A DNA stretch of 64,000 bases from Panulirus ornatus (Eukaryota > Arthropoda > Malacostraca > Decapoda > Palinuridae), in NCBI RefSeq assembly GCF_036320965.1, contig NC_092262.1, positions 1,706,383 to 1,770,382 of the forward strand, read 5' to 3'. Numbering within the stretch: the first letter of the stretch is position 1; every line of letters starts with the position of its first letter. A model generated the notes under the pieces. That model was given only the letters and a program-made list of their open reading frames with translations. It had not been told where the DNA came from and ran no database searches. Positions 41,858 to 60,992 of the stretch are shown here, one piece after another. The translations under genes and the position numbers were made by a program.

Positions 41858-42866
41858 ATGAAGTCTGTTGGGGATGAGAGAGCTTGGGAAGTGAGTCAGT
41901 TGTTGTTCGCTGATGATACAGCGCTGGTGGCTGATTCATGTGAGAAACTGCAGAACCTGGTGACTGAGTTTGGTAAAGTGTGTGGAAGAAGAAAGTTGAG
42001 AGTAAATGTGAATAAGAGCAAGGTTATTAGGTACAGTAGGGGTGAGGGTCAAGTCAATTGGGAGGTGAGTTTGAATGGAGAAAAACTGGAGGAAGTGAAG
42101 TGTTTTAGATATCTGGGAGTGGATCTGTCAGCGGATGGAACCATGGAAGCGGAAGTGGATCATAGGGTGGGGGAGGTGGCGAAAATTTTGGGAGCCTTGA
42201 AAAATGTGTGGAAGTCGAGAACATTATCTCGGAAAGCAAAAATGGGTATGTTTGAGGGAATAGTGGTTCCAACAATGTTGCATGGTTGCGAGGCGTGGGC
42301 TATGGATAGAGATGTGCGCAGGAGGATGGATGTGCTGGAAATGAGATGTTTGAGGACAATGTGTGGTGTGAGGTGGTTTGATCGAGTAAGTAACGTAAGG
42401 GTAAGAGAGATGTGTGGAAATAAAAAGAGCGTGGTTGAGAGAGCAGAAGAGGGTGTTTTGAAATGGTTTGGGCACATGGAGAGAATGAGTGAGGAGAGAT
42501 TGACCAAGAGGATATATGTGTCGGAGGTGGAGGGAACGAGGAGAAGAGGGAGACCAAATTGGAGGTGGAAAGATGGAGTGAAAAAGATTTTGTGTGATCG
42601 GGGCCTGAACATGCAGGAGGGTGAAAGGAGGGCAAGGAATAGAGTGAATTGGAGTCATGTGGTATACAGGGGTTGACGTGCTGTCAGTGGATTGAATCAA
42701 GGCATGTGAAGCGTCTGGGGTAAACCATGGAAAGCTGTGTAGGTATGTATATTTGCGTGTGTGGACGTGTGTATGTACATGTGTATGGGGGCGGGGGGTT
42801 GGGCCATTTCTTTCGTCTGTTTCCTTGCGCTACCTCGCAAACGCGGGAGACAGCGACAAAGTATAA

Positions 42867-42884
<18 letters not shown>
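41858..42884 (+). mobile_element. LINE-A copy LA15, RT palm to 3' end
   Basis: Begins at the TA tract with [20 protein letters not shown], so it lacks motifs A and B. The frame is open to VVYRG-stop at about 42676. Then a short 3' UTR, stem-loop (about 42830-42860) and an A-run of about 22. The open frame also extends back through TA and S4 sequence, which is accidental. Confidence 0.9.

Positions 42885-42909
<25 letters not shown>
42885..42909. repeat. Short (TA)n
   Basis: About 25 bp of TA between LA15's A-tail and LA16's start codon. Confidence 0.93.
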
Positions 42910-42911
<2 letters not shown>

Positions 42912-45892
42912 GGGAAACAGAAGAAGGAGTCACGCGGGGAGTGAAGGCTCAGAGTGGGGTGCCTAAATGTGTGTGGATGTAACCAAGAAGTGAAAAAAGG
43001 AGAGATAGGTAGTATGTTTGAGGAAAGGAACCTGGATGTTTTGGCTCTGAGTGAAACGAAGCTCAAGGGTAAAGGGGAAGAGTGGTTTGGGAATGTTTGG
43101 GGAGTAAAGTCAGTGGTTAGTGAGAGGACAAAAGCAAGGGAAGGAGTAGCAATACTCCTGAAACAGGAGTTGTGGGAGTATGTGATAGAGTGTAAGAAAG
43201 TAAATTCTCGATTAATATGGGTAAAACTGAAAGTTAATGGAGAGAGTTGGGTGATTATTGGTGCATATGCACCTGGGCATGAGAAGAAAGATCAAGAGAG
43301 GCAAGTGTTTTGGGAGCAGCTGAATGAGTGTGTTAGTGGTTTTGATGCACGAGACCGGGTCATAGTGATGGGTGATTTGAATGCAAAGGTGAGTAATGTG
43401 GCAGTTGAGGGAATAATTGGTATACATGGGGTGTTCAGTGTTGTAAATGGAAATGGTGAAGAGCTTGTAGATTTATGTGCTGAAAAAGGACTGATGATTG
43501 GGAATACCTGGTTTAAAAAGCGAGATATACATAAGTATACTTATGTAAGTAGGAGAGATGGCCAGAGAGCGTTATTGGATTACGTGTTAATTGACAGGCG
43601 TGCGAAAGAGAGACTTTTGGATGTTAATGTGCTGAGAGGTGCAACTGGAGGGATGTCTGATCATTATCTTGTGGAGGCTAAGGTGAAGATTTGTATGGGT
43701 TTTCAGAAAAGAAGAGTGAATGTTGGGGTGAAGAGGGTGGTGAGAGTAAGTGAGCTTGAGAAGGAGACCTGTCTGAGGAAGTACCAGGAGAGACTGAGTA
43801 CAGAATGGAAAAAGGTGAGAACAATGGAAGTAAGGGGAGTGGGGGAGGAATGTGATGTATTTAGGGAATCAGTGATGGATTGCGCAAAAGATGCTTGTGG
43901 CATGAGAAGAGTGGGAGGTGGGTTGACTAGAAAGGGTAGTGAGTGGTGGGATGAAGAAGTAAGACTATTAGTGAAAGAGAAGAGAGAGGCATTTGGACGA
44001 TTTTTGCAGGGAAAAAATGCAATTGAGTTGGAGATGTATAAAAGAAAGAGACAGGAGGTCAAGAGAAAGGTGCAAGAGGTGAAAAAAAGGGCAAATGAGA
44101 GTTGGGGTGAGAGACTATCAGTAAATTTTAGGGAGAATAAAAAGATGTTCTGGAAGGAGGTAAATAAAGTGCGTAAGACAAGGGAGCAAATGGGAACTTC
44201 AGTGAAGGGCGCAGATGAGGAGGTGATAACAAGTAGTTATGATGTGAGAAGGAGATGGAGTGAGTATTTTGAAGGTTTGTTGAATGTGTTTGATGATAGA
44301 GTGGCAGATATAGGGTGTTTTGGTCGAGGTGGTGTGCAAAGTGAGAGGGTTAGGGAAAATGATTTGGTAAACAGAGAAGAGGTAGTGAAAGCTTTGCGGA
44401 AGATGAAAGCCGGCAAGGCAGCAGGTTTGGATGGTATTGCAGTGGAATTTATTAAAAAAGGGGGTGACTGTATTGTTGACTGGTTGGTAAGGTTATTTAA
44501 TGTATGTATGACTCATGGTGAGGTGCTTGAGGATTGGCGGAATGCGTGCATAGTGCCATTGCACAAAGGCAAAGGGGATAAGAGTGAGTGCTCAAATTAC
44601 AGAGGTATAAGTTTGTTGAGTATTCCTGGTAAATTATATGGGAGGGTATTGATTGAGAGGGTGAAGGCATGTACAGAGCATCAGATTGGGGAAGAGCAGT
44701 GTGGTTTCAGAAGTGGTAGAGGATGTGTGGATCAGGTGTTTGCTTTGAAGAATGTATGTGAGAAATACTTAGAAAAGCAAATGGATTTGTATGTAGCATT
44801 TATGGATCTGGAGAAGGCATATGATAGAGTTGATAGAGATGCTCTGTGGAAGGTATTAAGGATATATGGTGTGGGAGGAAAGTTGTTAGAAGCAGTGAAA
44901 AGTTTTCATCGAGCATGTAAGGCATGTGGACGTGTAGGAAGAGAGGAAAGTGATTGGTTCTCAGTGAATGTAGGTTTGCGGCAGGGGTGTGTGATGTCTC
45001 CATGGTTGTTTAATTTGTTTATGGATGGGGTTGTTAGTGAGGTAAATGCAAGAGTTTTGGAAAGAGGGGCAAGTATGAAGTCTGTTGGGGATGAGAGAGC
45101 TTGGGAAGTGAGTCAGTTGTTGTTCGCTGATAATACAGCGCTGGTGGCTGATTCTTGTGAGAAACTGCAGAAGCTGGTGACTGAGTTTGGAAAAGTGTGT
45201 GGAAGAAGAAAGTTAAGAGTAAATGTGAATAAGAGCAAGGTTATTAGGTACAGTAGGTTTGAGGGTCAAGTCAATTGGGAGGTGAGTTTGAATGGAGAAA
45301 AACTGAGGAAGTGAAGTGTTTTAGATATCTGGGAGTGGATCTGGCAGCGGATGGACCCATGGAAGCGGAAGTGGATCATAGGGTGGGGGAGGGGGCGAAA
45401 ATCCTGTGGGCCTTGAAGAATGTGTGGAAGTCGAGAGCATTATCTCGGAAAGCAAAAATGGGTATGTTTGAAGGAATAGTGGTTCCAACAATGTTGTATG
45501 GTTACGAGGCGTGGGCTATGGATAGAGTTGTGCGCAGGAGGATGGATGTGCTGGAAATGAGATGTTTGAGGACAATGTGTGGTGTGAGGTGGTTTGATCG
45601 AGTGAGTAACGTAAGGGTAAGAGAGATGTGTGGAAATGAAAAGAGCGTGGTTGAGAGAGCAGAAGAGGGTGTTTTGAAGTGGTTTGGGCACATGGAGAGG
45701 ATGAGTGAGGAAAGATTGACGAAGATTGACCATGTGTCTGAGGTGGAGGGAACAAGGAGAAGAGGGAGACCAAATTGGAGGTGGAAAGATGGAGTGAAAA
45801 AGATTTTGTGTGATCGGGGCCTGAACATGCAGGAGGGTGAAAGGAGGGCAAGGAATAGAGTGAATTGGAGCGATGTTGTATACCGGAGTTGA
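42910..45892 (+). pseudogene. LINE-A endonuclease-RT polyprotein, frameshifted, FADN
   Basis: Single-polyprotein LINE ORF. A 13-bp deletion near 42942 (GTGAAGGCTC) removes the HPPRR part of the leader; the frame is then open for 786 codons (42954-45314). Endonuclease: [113 protein letters not shown] and LLFADNTALVAD. In the last, the second catalytic Asp is Asn (codon 45132-45134), which should kill polymerisation. One base is missing near 45305 (AAACTGAGG); the C-terminal domain follows in the next frame to 45892. Confidence 0.9.
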
Positions 45893-46100
45893 CGTGCTGT
45901 CAGTGGATTGAATCAGGGCATGTGAGGCGTCTGGGGTAAACCATGGAAAGCTGTATAGGTATGTATATTTGCGTGTGTGGACGTATGTATATACATGTGT
46001 ATGGGGGGGGGGTTGGGCCGTTTCCTTCGTCTGTTTCCTTGCGCTACTTCGCAAACGCGGGAGACAGCGACAAAGTATAATAAAAATAATAATAATAAAA
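42910..46100 (+). mobile_element. LINE-A copy LA16, complete ORF region
   Basis: Starts exactly at the ORF start codon (ATGGGAAACAG) abutting TA, so the whole 5' UTR is missing. The ORF runs to 45892, followed by the short 3' UTR, stem-loop (about 46048) and an A/AAT-rich tail that touches S5. Overall the least damaged protein-coding copy in frame terms. Confidence 0.92.
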
Positions 46101-46103
46101 TAA

Positions 46104-46309
46104 TCTTTTCTTTCAAACTATTCGCCATTTCCCGCATTAGCGAGGCAGCGTTAAGAACAGAGGACTGGGCCTTTGAGGGAATACCCTCACCTGGCCCAAT
46201 TCTCTGTTCCTTCTTTTGGAAAATTTAAAAAAACGAGAAGGGAGGATTTCCAGCCCCCGCTCCCTCCCCTTTTAGTCGCCTTATACGACACGCAGGGAAT
46301 GCGTGGGAA

Positions 46310-46312
<3 letters not shown>
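46104..46312 (-). mobile_element. Short element S5
   Basis: Minus-strand S copy lying directly on LA16's tail without an intervening TA tract. Has the stem-loop side (ATTCGCCATTTCCCGCATTA), the specific middle and the LINE-A-like hairpin (AGTCGCCTTATACGACAC). It stops at GTGGGAAG, short of the CCCTATCCCC end, and passes into TA. Confidence 0.82.

Positions 46313-46356
<44 letters not shown>
46313..46356. repeat. (TA)n plus T-run
   Basis: TA to 46341 then T17, the antisense tail of LA17. Confidence 0.95.
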
Positions 46357-46357
<1 letters not shown>

Positions 46358-46950
46358 GCTTTGTCGCAGTCTCCCGCGTTTGCGAGGTAGCGCAAGGAAA
46401 CAGACGAAAGAAATGGTCCAAGCTACCCCCATACACATGTATATACATACGTCCACACCCGCAAATATACATACCTACACAGCTTTCCATGGTTTACCCC
46501 AGACGCTTCACATGCCTTGATTCAATCCACTGACAGCACGTCAACCCCGGTATACCACATCGCTCCAATTCACTCTATTCCTTGCCCTCCTTTCACCCTC
46601 ATGCATGTTCAGGCCCCGATCACACAAAATCTTTTTCACTCCATGTTTCCACCTCCAATTTGGTCTCCCTCTTCTCCTCGTTCCCTCCACCTCCGACACA
46701 TATATTCTCTTGGTCAATCTTTCCTTCCTCATTCTCTTCATGTGCACGAAGCATTTCAAAACACCCTCTTCTGCTCTCTCAACCACGCTCTTTTTATTTC
46801 CACACATCTCTCTTACCCTTACGTTACTTACTCGATCAAACCACCTCACACCACACATTGTCCTCAAACATCTCATTTCCAGCACATCCATCCTCCTGCG
46901 CACAACTCTATCCATATCCCACGCCTCACAACCATACAACATTGTTGGAA
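46342..46950 (-). mobile_element. LINE-A copy LA17, 3' UTR and RT C-terminus
   Basis: Tail, stem-loop and short 3' UTR, then VVYRG back to [20 protein letters not shown] at the N gap. No stop within the readable part. Confidence 0.9.
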
Positions 46951-47050
46951 NNNNNNNNNNNNNNNNNNNNNNNNNNNNNNNNNNNNNNNNNNNNNNNNNN
47001 NNNNNNNNNNNNNNNNNNNNNNNNNNNNNNNNNNNNNNNNNNNNNNNNNN
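46951..47050. other. Assembly gap (100 N)
   Basis: N run separating LA17 from PLE P1; their physical junction is therefore unproven. Confidence 0.99.
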
Positions 47051-47336
47051 ACTAAATTGTTAAGTAAGGAGAGAAATATTTGTAAGTTTTCATTTGTTGG
47101 ACAAACACAAAAACTATCATCTACATACCTAAACAACATTGCATTAGAAGGTAAGATATCCTTTAGTAATTTTGTTTCAAAAAATTCAGATAAAGATTAC
47201 TTAGCACAGGCGATAGAGCGTTACCCATTGCCATATCAAATTTCTGAGCATGATAATCTCCATTGAATTGAAATACACAGTCTTTTATACACAATTATCG
47301 GGTTTCATTTTCCCGTGGACACATTGGAATACATAT

Positions 47337-47341
<5 letters not shown>
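47051..47341 (-). mobile_element. Penelope-like element P1, RT fragment
   Basis: Minus strand encodes [27 protein letters not shown]: the YVDD catalytic motif of a Penelope-type RT. Upstream (47150-47280) is the region of QKFDMAMGN, decayed, with an insertion of 7 bp (ATAGAGC) near 47212 relative to P3. The end at 47290-47335 (TTTCATTTTCCCGTGGAC) is the PLE 3' terminus in the opposite orientation, the same junction as in P3. Confidence 0.82.
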
Positions 47342-47908
<567 letters not shown>

Positions 47909-50147
47909 GGGGGAGGAATGGGATGTATTTAGGAAATCAGTGATGGATTGCGCAATAGATGCTTGTAGCATGAGAAGAGTGGGAGGTGGGTTGATTAGAA
48001 AGGGTAGTGAGTGGCGGGATGAATAAGTAAGAGTATTAGTGAAAAAGTAGAGAGAGGCATTTGGACGATTTTTGCAGGGAAGAAATGCAATTGAGTGGGA
48101 GACGTATAAAAGAAAGAGACAGGAGGTCAAGAGAAAGGTGCAAGAGGTGAAAAAACGGGCAAATGAGAGTTGGGGTGAGAGAGTATCATTAAATTTCAGG
48201 GAGAATAAAAAGATGTTCTGGTAGGAGGTAAATAAAGTGCGTAAGACAAGGGAGCAAATGGGAACTTCAGTGAAGGGCGCAAATCGGGAGGTGATAACAA
48301 GTAGTGGTGATGTGAGAAGGAGATGGAGTGAGTATTTTGAAGGTTTGTTGAATGTGTTTGATGATAGAGTGGCAGATATAGGGTGTTTTGGTCGAGGTGG
48401 TGTGCAAAGTGAGAGGGTTAGGGAAAATGATTTGGTAAACAGAGAAGAGGTAGTAAAAGCTTTGCGGAAGATGAAAGCCGGCAAGGCAGCAGGTTTGGAT
48501 GGTATTGCAGTGGAATTTATTAAAAAAGGGGGTGACTGTATTGTTGACTGGTTGGTAAGGTTATTTAATGTATGTATGACTCATGGTGAGGTGCCTGAGG
48601 ATTGGCGGAATGCGTGCATAGTGCCATTGTACAAAGGCGAAGGGGATAAGAGTGAGTGCTCAAATTACAGAGGTATAAGTTTGTTGAGTATTCCTGGCAA
48701 ATTATATGGGAGGGTATTGATTGAGAGGGTGAAGTCATGTACAGAGCATGAGATTGGGGAAGAGCAGTGTGGTTTCAGAAGTGGTAGAGGATATGTGGAT
48801 CAGGTGTTTGCTTTGAAGAATGTATGTGAGAAATACTTAGAAAAGCAAATGGATTTGTATGTAGCATTTATGGATCTGGAGAAGGCATATGATAGAGTTG
48901 ATAGAGATGCTCTGTGGAAGGTATTAAGAATATATGGTGTGGGAGGCAAGTTGTTTGAAGCAGTGAAAAGTTTTTATCGAGGATGTAAAGAATGTGTACG
49001 TGTAGGAAGAGAGGAAAGTGATTGGTTCTCAGTGAATGTAGGTTTGTGGCAGGTGTGTGTGATGTCTCCATGGTTGTTTAATTTGTTTATGGATGTGGTT
49101 GTTAGGGAGGTGAATGCAAGAGTTTTGGAAAGATGGAAAGTATGAAGTCTGTTGGGGATGAGAGAGCTTGGGAAGTGAGTCAGTTGTTGTTCGCTGATGA
49201 TACAGCGCTGGTGGCTGATTCATGTGAGAAACTGCAGAAGCTGGTGACTGAGTTTGGTAAAGTGTGTGAAAGAAGAAAGTTAAGAGTAAATGTGAATAAG
49301 AGCAAGGTTATTAGGTACAGTAGGGTTGAGGGTCAAGTCAATTGGGAGGTGAGTTTGAATGGAGAAAAATTGGAGGAAGTGAAGTGTTTTAGATATCTGG
49401 GAGTGGATCTGGCAGCGGATGGAACCATGGAAGCGGAAGTGGATAATTGGGTGGGGGAGGGGGCGAAAATTCTGGGAGCCTTGAAGAATGTGTGGAAGTC
49501 GAGAACATTATCTCGGAAAGCAAAAATGGTTATGTTTGAAGGAATAGTGGTTCCAACAATGTTGTATGGTTGCGAGGCGTGGACTATGGATAGAGTTGTG
49601 CGCAGGAGGATGGATGTGCTGGAAATGAGATGTTTGAGGACAATGTGTGGTATGAGGTGGTTTGATCGAGTAAGTAACGTAAGGGTGAGAGAGATGTGTG
49701 GAAATAAAAAGAGCGTGGTTGAGAGAGCAGAAGAGGGTGTTTTGAAATGGTTTGGGCACATGGAGAGAATGAGTGAGGAAAGATTGACCAAGAGGATATA
49801 TGTGTCGGAGGTGGAGGGAAAGAGGAGAGGAGGGAGACCAAATTGGAGGTGGAAAGATGGAGTAAAAAAGATTTTGTGAGATCGGGGCCTCAACCTGCAG
49901 GAGGGTGTAAGGAGGGCAAGGAATAGAGTTAATTGGAGCGATGTGGTATACCGGGGTTGACGTGCTGTCAGTGGATGGAGTCAAGGCATGTGAAGCGTCT
50001 GGGGTAAACCATGGAAAGCTGTGTAGGTATGTATATTTGCGTGTGTGGATGTATGTATATACATATGCATGGGGGTGGGTTGGGCCATTTCTTTCGTCTG
50101 TTTCCTTGCGCTACCTCGCAAACGCGGGAGACAGCGACAAAGTAAAA

Positions 50148-50149
<2 letters not shown>
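47909..50149 (+). mobile_element. LINE-A copy LA18, 5'-inverted
   Basis: Plus-strand linker, RT and 3' end. Carries stop codons at 48024-48026 (TAA) and 48048-48050 (TAG) that are identical to two in LA19, plus a stop near 48222 (FW-stop-EVNKV). RT is open at 48237-49145 but motif B reads GLWQVCVMSPW; a frame change near 49137 leads to [12 protein letters not shown] and the C-terminal domain (49133-49879), ending with a stop at ILCDRG (TGA). Short 3' UTR and stem-loop, then TA and PLE P2. Confidence 0.9.

Positions 50150-50220
<71 letters not shown>
50150..50220. repeat. (TA)n microsatellite
   Basis: TA tail of LA18, directly abutting P2. Confidence 0.96.
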
Positions 50221-50224
<4 letters not shown>

Positions 50225-51178
50225 TTGGAATGATGATATTTCAACTCTGCCATGTTGAGATGAGTAATAATGGATATATGAGCATACATTGATGGGTTTT
50301 CTGTATATGCTAAACTTAAACTTGTTTCCTTGTCTATGGATCATGCAATCTAAAAATGGTAACATACCATTATTTTCATTTTCTACAGTAAATTTGATGG
50401 AAGGTACTAAATTGTTAAGTAAGTGGAGAAATATTTGTAAATTTTCATTTGTTGGCCAAACACAAAGAACATCATCTACATACCTAAACCAAATTGCATA
50501 AGAAGGTAATATATCCTTTAGTAATTTTCTTTCAAAAAATTCCATATAAAGATTACTTAGATGTGAAAGAGGGTTACCCATTGCCATACCAAATTTTTGA
50601 GCATAATAATCTCAATTAAATTGAAATACACAGTCTTTTATACTAAATTTTATCAGTCAATGAAATTATACTTTGAAACAGGTAAATGAATGTCATTCAA
50701 GACATCAAATAAATATTCTAAAAGGTCATCAACTGGATGTTTAGTGAGAAGTGAGGAAACATCAAAGCTAACTAGTTTGAAAACAAAATTAATATTGATA
50801 TTCTTTTGCTCGTTGACTAAATCTACATTGTTCATGATATTAGAATTTGATACCTTACCCACTAAAGGGCTTAATAAGGAAACTAACCAACTTGATAATT
50901 TATGTGAAGGAGGCTACTGAACTCACTATAGGTCTTGCTGGAAAATTTTGTTTATGTGTTTTGATAAGTCCATGCATATATGGCAATGAAGGGGACAAAG
51001 ATGACAAATGTTTGATAAGAGAAATGTTACCTTTCAACAACAACTTCATTTCTTTATTGAATTGAGAATTAACTGCTTCTAAGGGACTTTTACTAAGTTT
51101 AGAATATGTTGTGTTATCATTTAGATCATTCTTTTTAGATGAATAGTTACTTTTGTCTATAATCACAACAGTATTTCT
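50221..51178 (-). mobile_element. Penelope-like element P2, inverted 5' half (RT)
   Basis: Minus strand, high to low: KGRNTVVIIDKSNYSSKKND, SKSPLEAVNSQFNKEMKLLL, LPYMHGLIKTHKQNFPARPI (conserved PLE RT3a-type block), [124 protein letters not shown]. It ends at SSFQS in a TA tract. Frames are broken in several places (for example near 50610 and 50895). YVDD is intact. The matching 3' half lies head-to-head on the plus strand from 51179. Confidence 0.87.
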
Positions 51179-53726
<2,548 letters not shown>

Positions 53727-53784
53727 TACAGTGGGTACAATACATCATGGATGAAGGGTACATGGCTAGGGGGTAGGTGGAGCC

Positions 53785-54196
53785 ATGTGTAAAGTGGGCT
53801 GCCATCCAGAGCATGGAACCTGCAAGTTGCCCGGACAGTGCCAGTGCCGCCTGGGATGGACAGGTGAGCTGTGTGAGGCGTGTCGTCCGTATCCTGGCTG
53901 TAAACACGGCTACTGTGACGGGTCACCGTGGACCTGCGTGTGTCACCTCAACTGGGGCGGGATCCTGTGTGACCAAGATCTTAACTACTGTGGACGGTAC
54001 CCTTGTGTGAAAGGAGGTACGTGTGAGAACACGGCGCCAGATGAGTACCGTTGTACATGTCCTGAAGGATTCTCAGGCGAGAACTGTGAGGTTGTGGAGG
54101 ATCCGTGTGCACCCGGGCCGTGCCAACACGGTGGCACGTGCATGGAGGTCAACGGAGGGTTCCAGTGCACGTGTTCGCCAGGATGGTCGGGGACAA
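53785..54196 (+). CDS. Partial Serrate/Jagged-type Notch ligand, four EGF repeats
   Basis: One open frame encodes cysteine-spaced EGF modules: [17 protein letters not shown] with [24 protein letters not shown] with [32 protein letters not shown] with [28 protein letters not shown] with [11 protein letters not shown]. The order and the DLNYC and CxxNWGG signatures match the first EGF repeats after the DSL domain of Serrate/Jagged ligands, secreted/transmembrane activators of Notch. The Met at 53785 is internal, not a start; an in-frame stop lies at 53767. After GWSG the frame continues into non-EGF sequence; restoring one G gives the expected DKCQQ. So this is either an exon ending there or a frameshifted retro-fragment. 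Base composition is GC-rich, unlike the neighbours. Confidence 0.75.
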
Positions 54197-54934
54197 GTGC
54201 CAGCAGAAGTGGGCGATCGAAGGGCGCCTTCCTGGAAAGGGGCAGGCAGGATGCAAGAAAAGACGAAACAGAAGCAGTGTTACGGACGTGCTTACTGACT
54301 GACGGGTAATACACTTTAAGATATCGGAAACCATCACCATCCAGATATTGCCTCGTGCCTGGAAATCCAGACGGATCTTGAGCTGTGAATCCAGGCGACG
54401 ACGGCTGGAACGGGGGCGCGGAACACATGACGACACATCTGGCAGGAGCATTTCTACTGATGCTGTTGGGGTATTGTGATTTCATAACAAAACGTAAGGG
54501 AAAGTGCTCAACACTGGTACAGGTGATGTCATGAGAGAAGATCGAGATTGGGGTCTTTGTCAGCTGGATGCAGTGAGAGACAGGTAAAACAGGATTTTAC
54601 AGTTTGTAAAAGTCAGCTAAGTATGAATGTTTAATTTTTGCATGAGTATGACAAGGCGAAGGTTGTTCAGTTGCTGGTGGGCAGCCATAGCAAGTGTAGT
54701 GCCTGAAGGATAATCTACATCTGTAAGTGCTTTTGATACTTCGTACCTGCTGAATGTCAAGTGGAACAGTTCATACTAACTATTCATCAGTTAGACTCGT
54801 CACAACTTTGAGGACGCGCGTTTCCTTGAGTAAGCCTCTTGATCTTCACCCCTTCCTCGAGCTTGTCACGACGTAGAGAAAGAAAAACAGTTCACAAGGT
54901 TCTTCAGTGTTTCCCTGTGGACCCCAGCTATCAA
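54197..54934. other. Non-repeat sequence with one candidate signal-peptide ORF
   Basis: No repeat family recognised. At 54427-54534 a small plus-strand ORF begins MTTHLAGAFLLMLLGYCDFI, which resembles a secretory signal peptide, and is followed at 54493/54494 by AAAAC|GTAAGG, a good splice-donor-like sequence. This could be a first exon of an unknown secreted protein or chance. Nothing else coding was recognised. Confidence 0.35.
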
Positions 54935-59860
<4,926 letters not shown>

Positions 59861-60916
59861 CTTACTTAACAATTTAGTACCTTCCATCAAATTTACTGTA
59901 GAAAATGAAAATAATGATATATTACCATTTTTAGATTGCATGATCCATAGACAAGGAAACAAGTTTAAGTTTAGCATATACAGAAAACCCACCAATGTAG
60001 GCTCATATATCCATTATTGCTCATCTCAACATAGAGTTAAATTATCATCATTTCAATCTATGCTCCTAAGGGCATTGCGCATTTGCAGTCCAGAGTTTAT
60101 TGATTATGAGTTTGAGAAGATATATTCTATTGGATCTAAGTTAAAGTACCCAAGATCTTTCATTGATAAATCCCTTATGTTAGCAAAGAAATCACTTTAT
60201 AGATTTGAACCCAAACCTCCCATTGACACCAAGAATCTTTTAGTTCTCCCTTTTAATAATAATTTCACTTTGCTTCCCATGTTGCTTAAATCCTTTAATG
60301 TAAATGTTGCCTTTAGCAACTATAACACTGTAAAGAATATCTTAATCAGGAATTCACCAGAAAATTCTCTTGGTTGAATCTATAAAGTTTCTTGTGGAAA
60401 CTGTGATAAATTTTATGTTGGTCAGACTGGTAAGGATCTTTCTGTTAGACTTAAGCAACATAAATATTGTATAAGAACGGGACAAGAATCAAATGCCTTG
60501 TTTAATCATGTTAAAAACTATGATCATTGTATTGACTGGAGTAACGCCATCTCAGTTGTTAACTCTAACTCTATTACCGTGAGAAATATCATTGAATCTT
60601 CTATTATTAAATGTACAAAGAATTATAATCTTAATATTAGTGATGGTCTGTACAAATCAGATAACTTTATTGTTGATAAGATTTGTAACATGATAAGTTT
60701 ATGAAGGCTCGTTGTATGTTTTCGACAATCACATGTTTACCAAATGGCCTCCTAGCTTCGTCTCTTCGATGTATATCAACTGACTGTTATATTTCTCTCT
60801 TGTGTCTCCCCTGATGATGTGATTATTACACGAAAAAGCACTTGGGAACTTTTTCTTTCATTTTCCCAGTGGACTCATAGGAATATCTTGATCACGCGCA
60901 AAATTGTGATCCTTTC

Positions 60917-60919
<3 letters not shown>
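59861..60919 (+). mobile_element. Penelope-like element P4, direct 3' half (RT thumb and GIY-YIG)
   Basis: Plus strand: VPSIKFTVENENNDILPFLD through RALRICSPEFIDYEFEKIYS, LPMLLKSFNVNVAFSNYNTV to SPENSLG-stop, then IYKVSCGNCDKFYVGQTGKD, LSVRLKQHKYCIRTGQESNA, and NISDGLYKSDNFIVDKICNM with ISL-stop (60704). The stop between RT and GIY-YIG (TGA at about 60375) is shared with P2. The 3' part has the hammerhead-like motif, CCCAGTGGACTCATAGGAAT and CACGCGCAAAATTGTGATCC, then (TA)n. Confidence 0.88.
60805..60850 (+). ncRNA. Hammerhead-like ribozyme motif in P4
   Basis: CTGATGA (60811-60817), GTG/CAC stem II candidate, GAAA (60832-60835), then AGCACTT and GGGAAC (60844-60849) pairing through GGGA with upstream TCCC (60807-60810). 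Same extra T after CTGATGA as in the other copies. Confidence 0.5.

Positions 60920-60992
<73 letters not shown>
60920..60992. repeat. (TA)n plus T-run
   Basis: TA to 60978, then the antisense A-tail of LA20. Confidence 0.96.
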
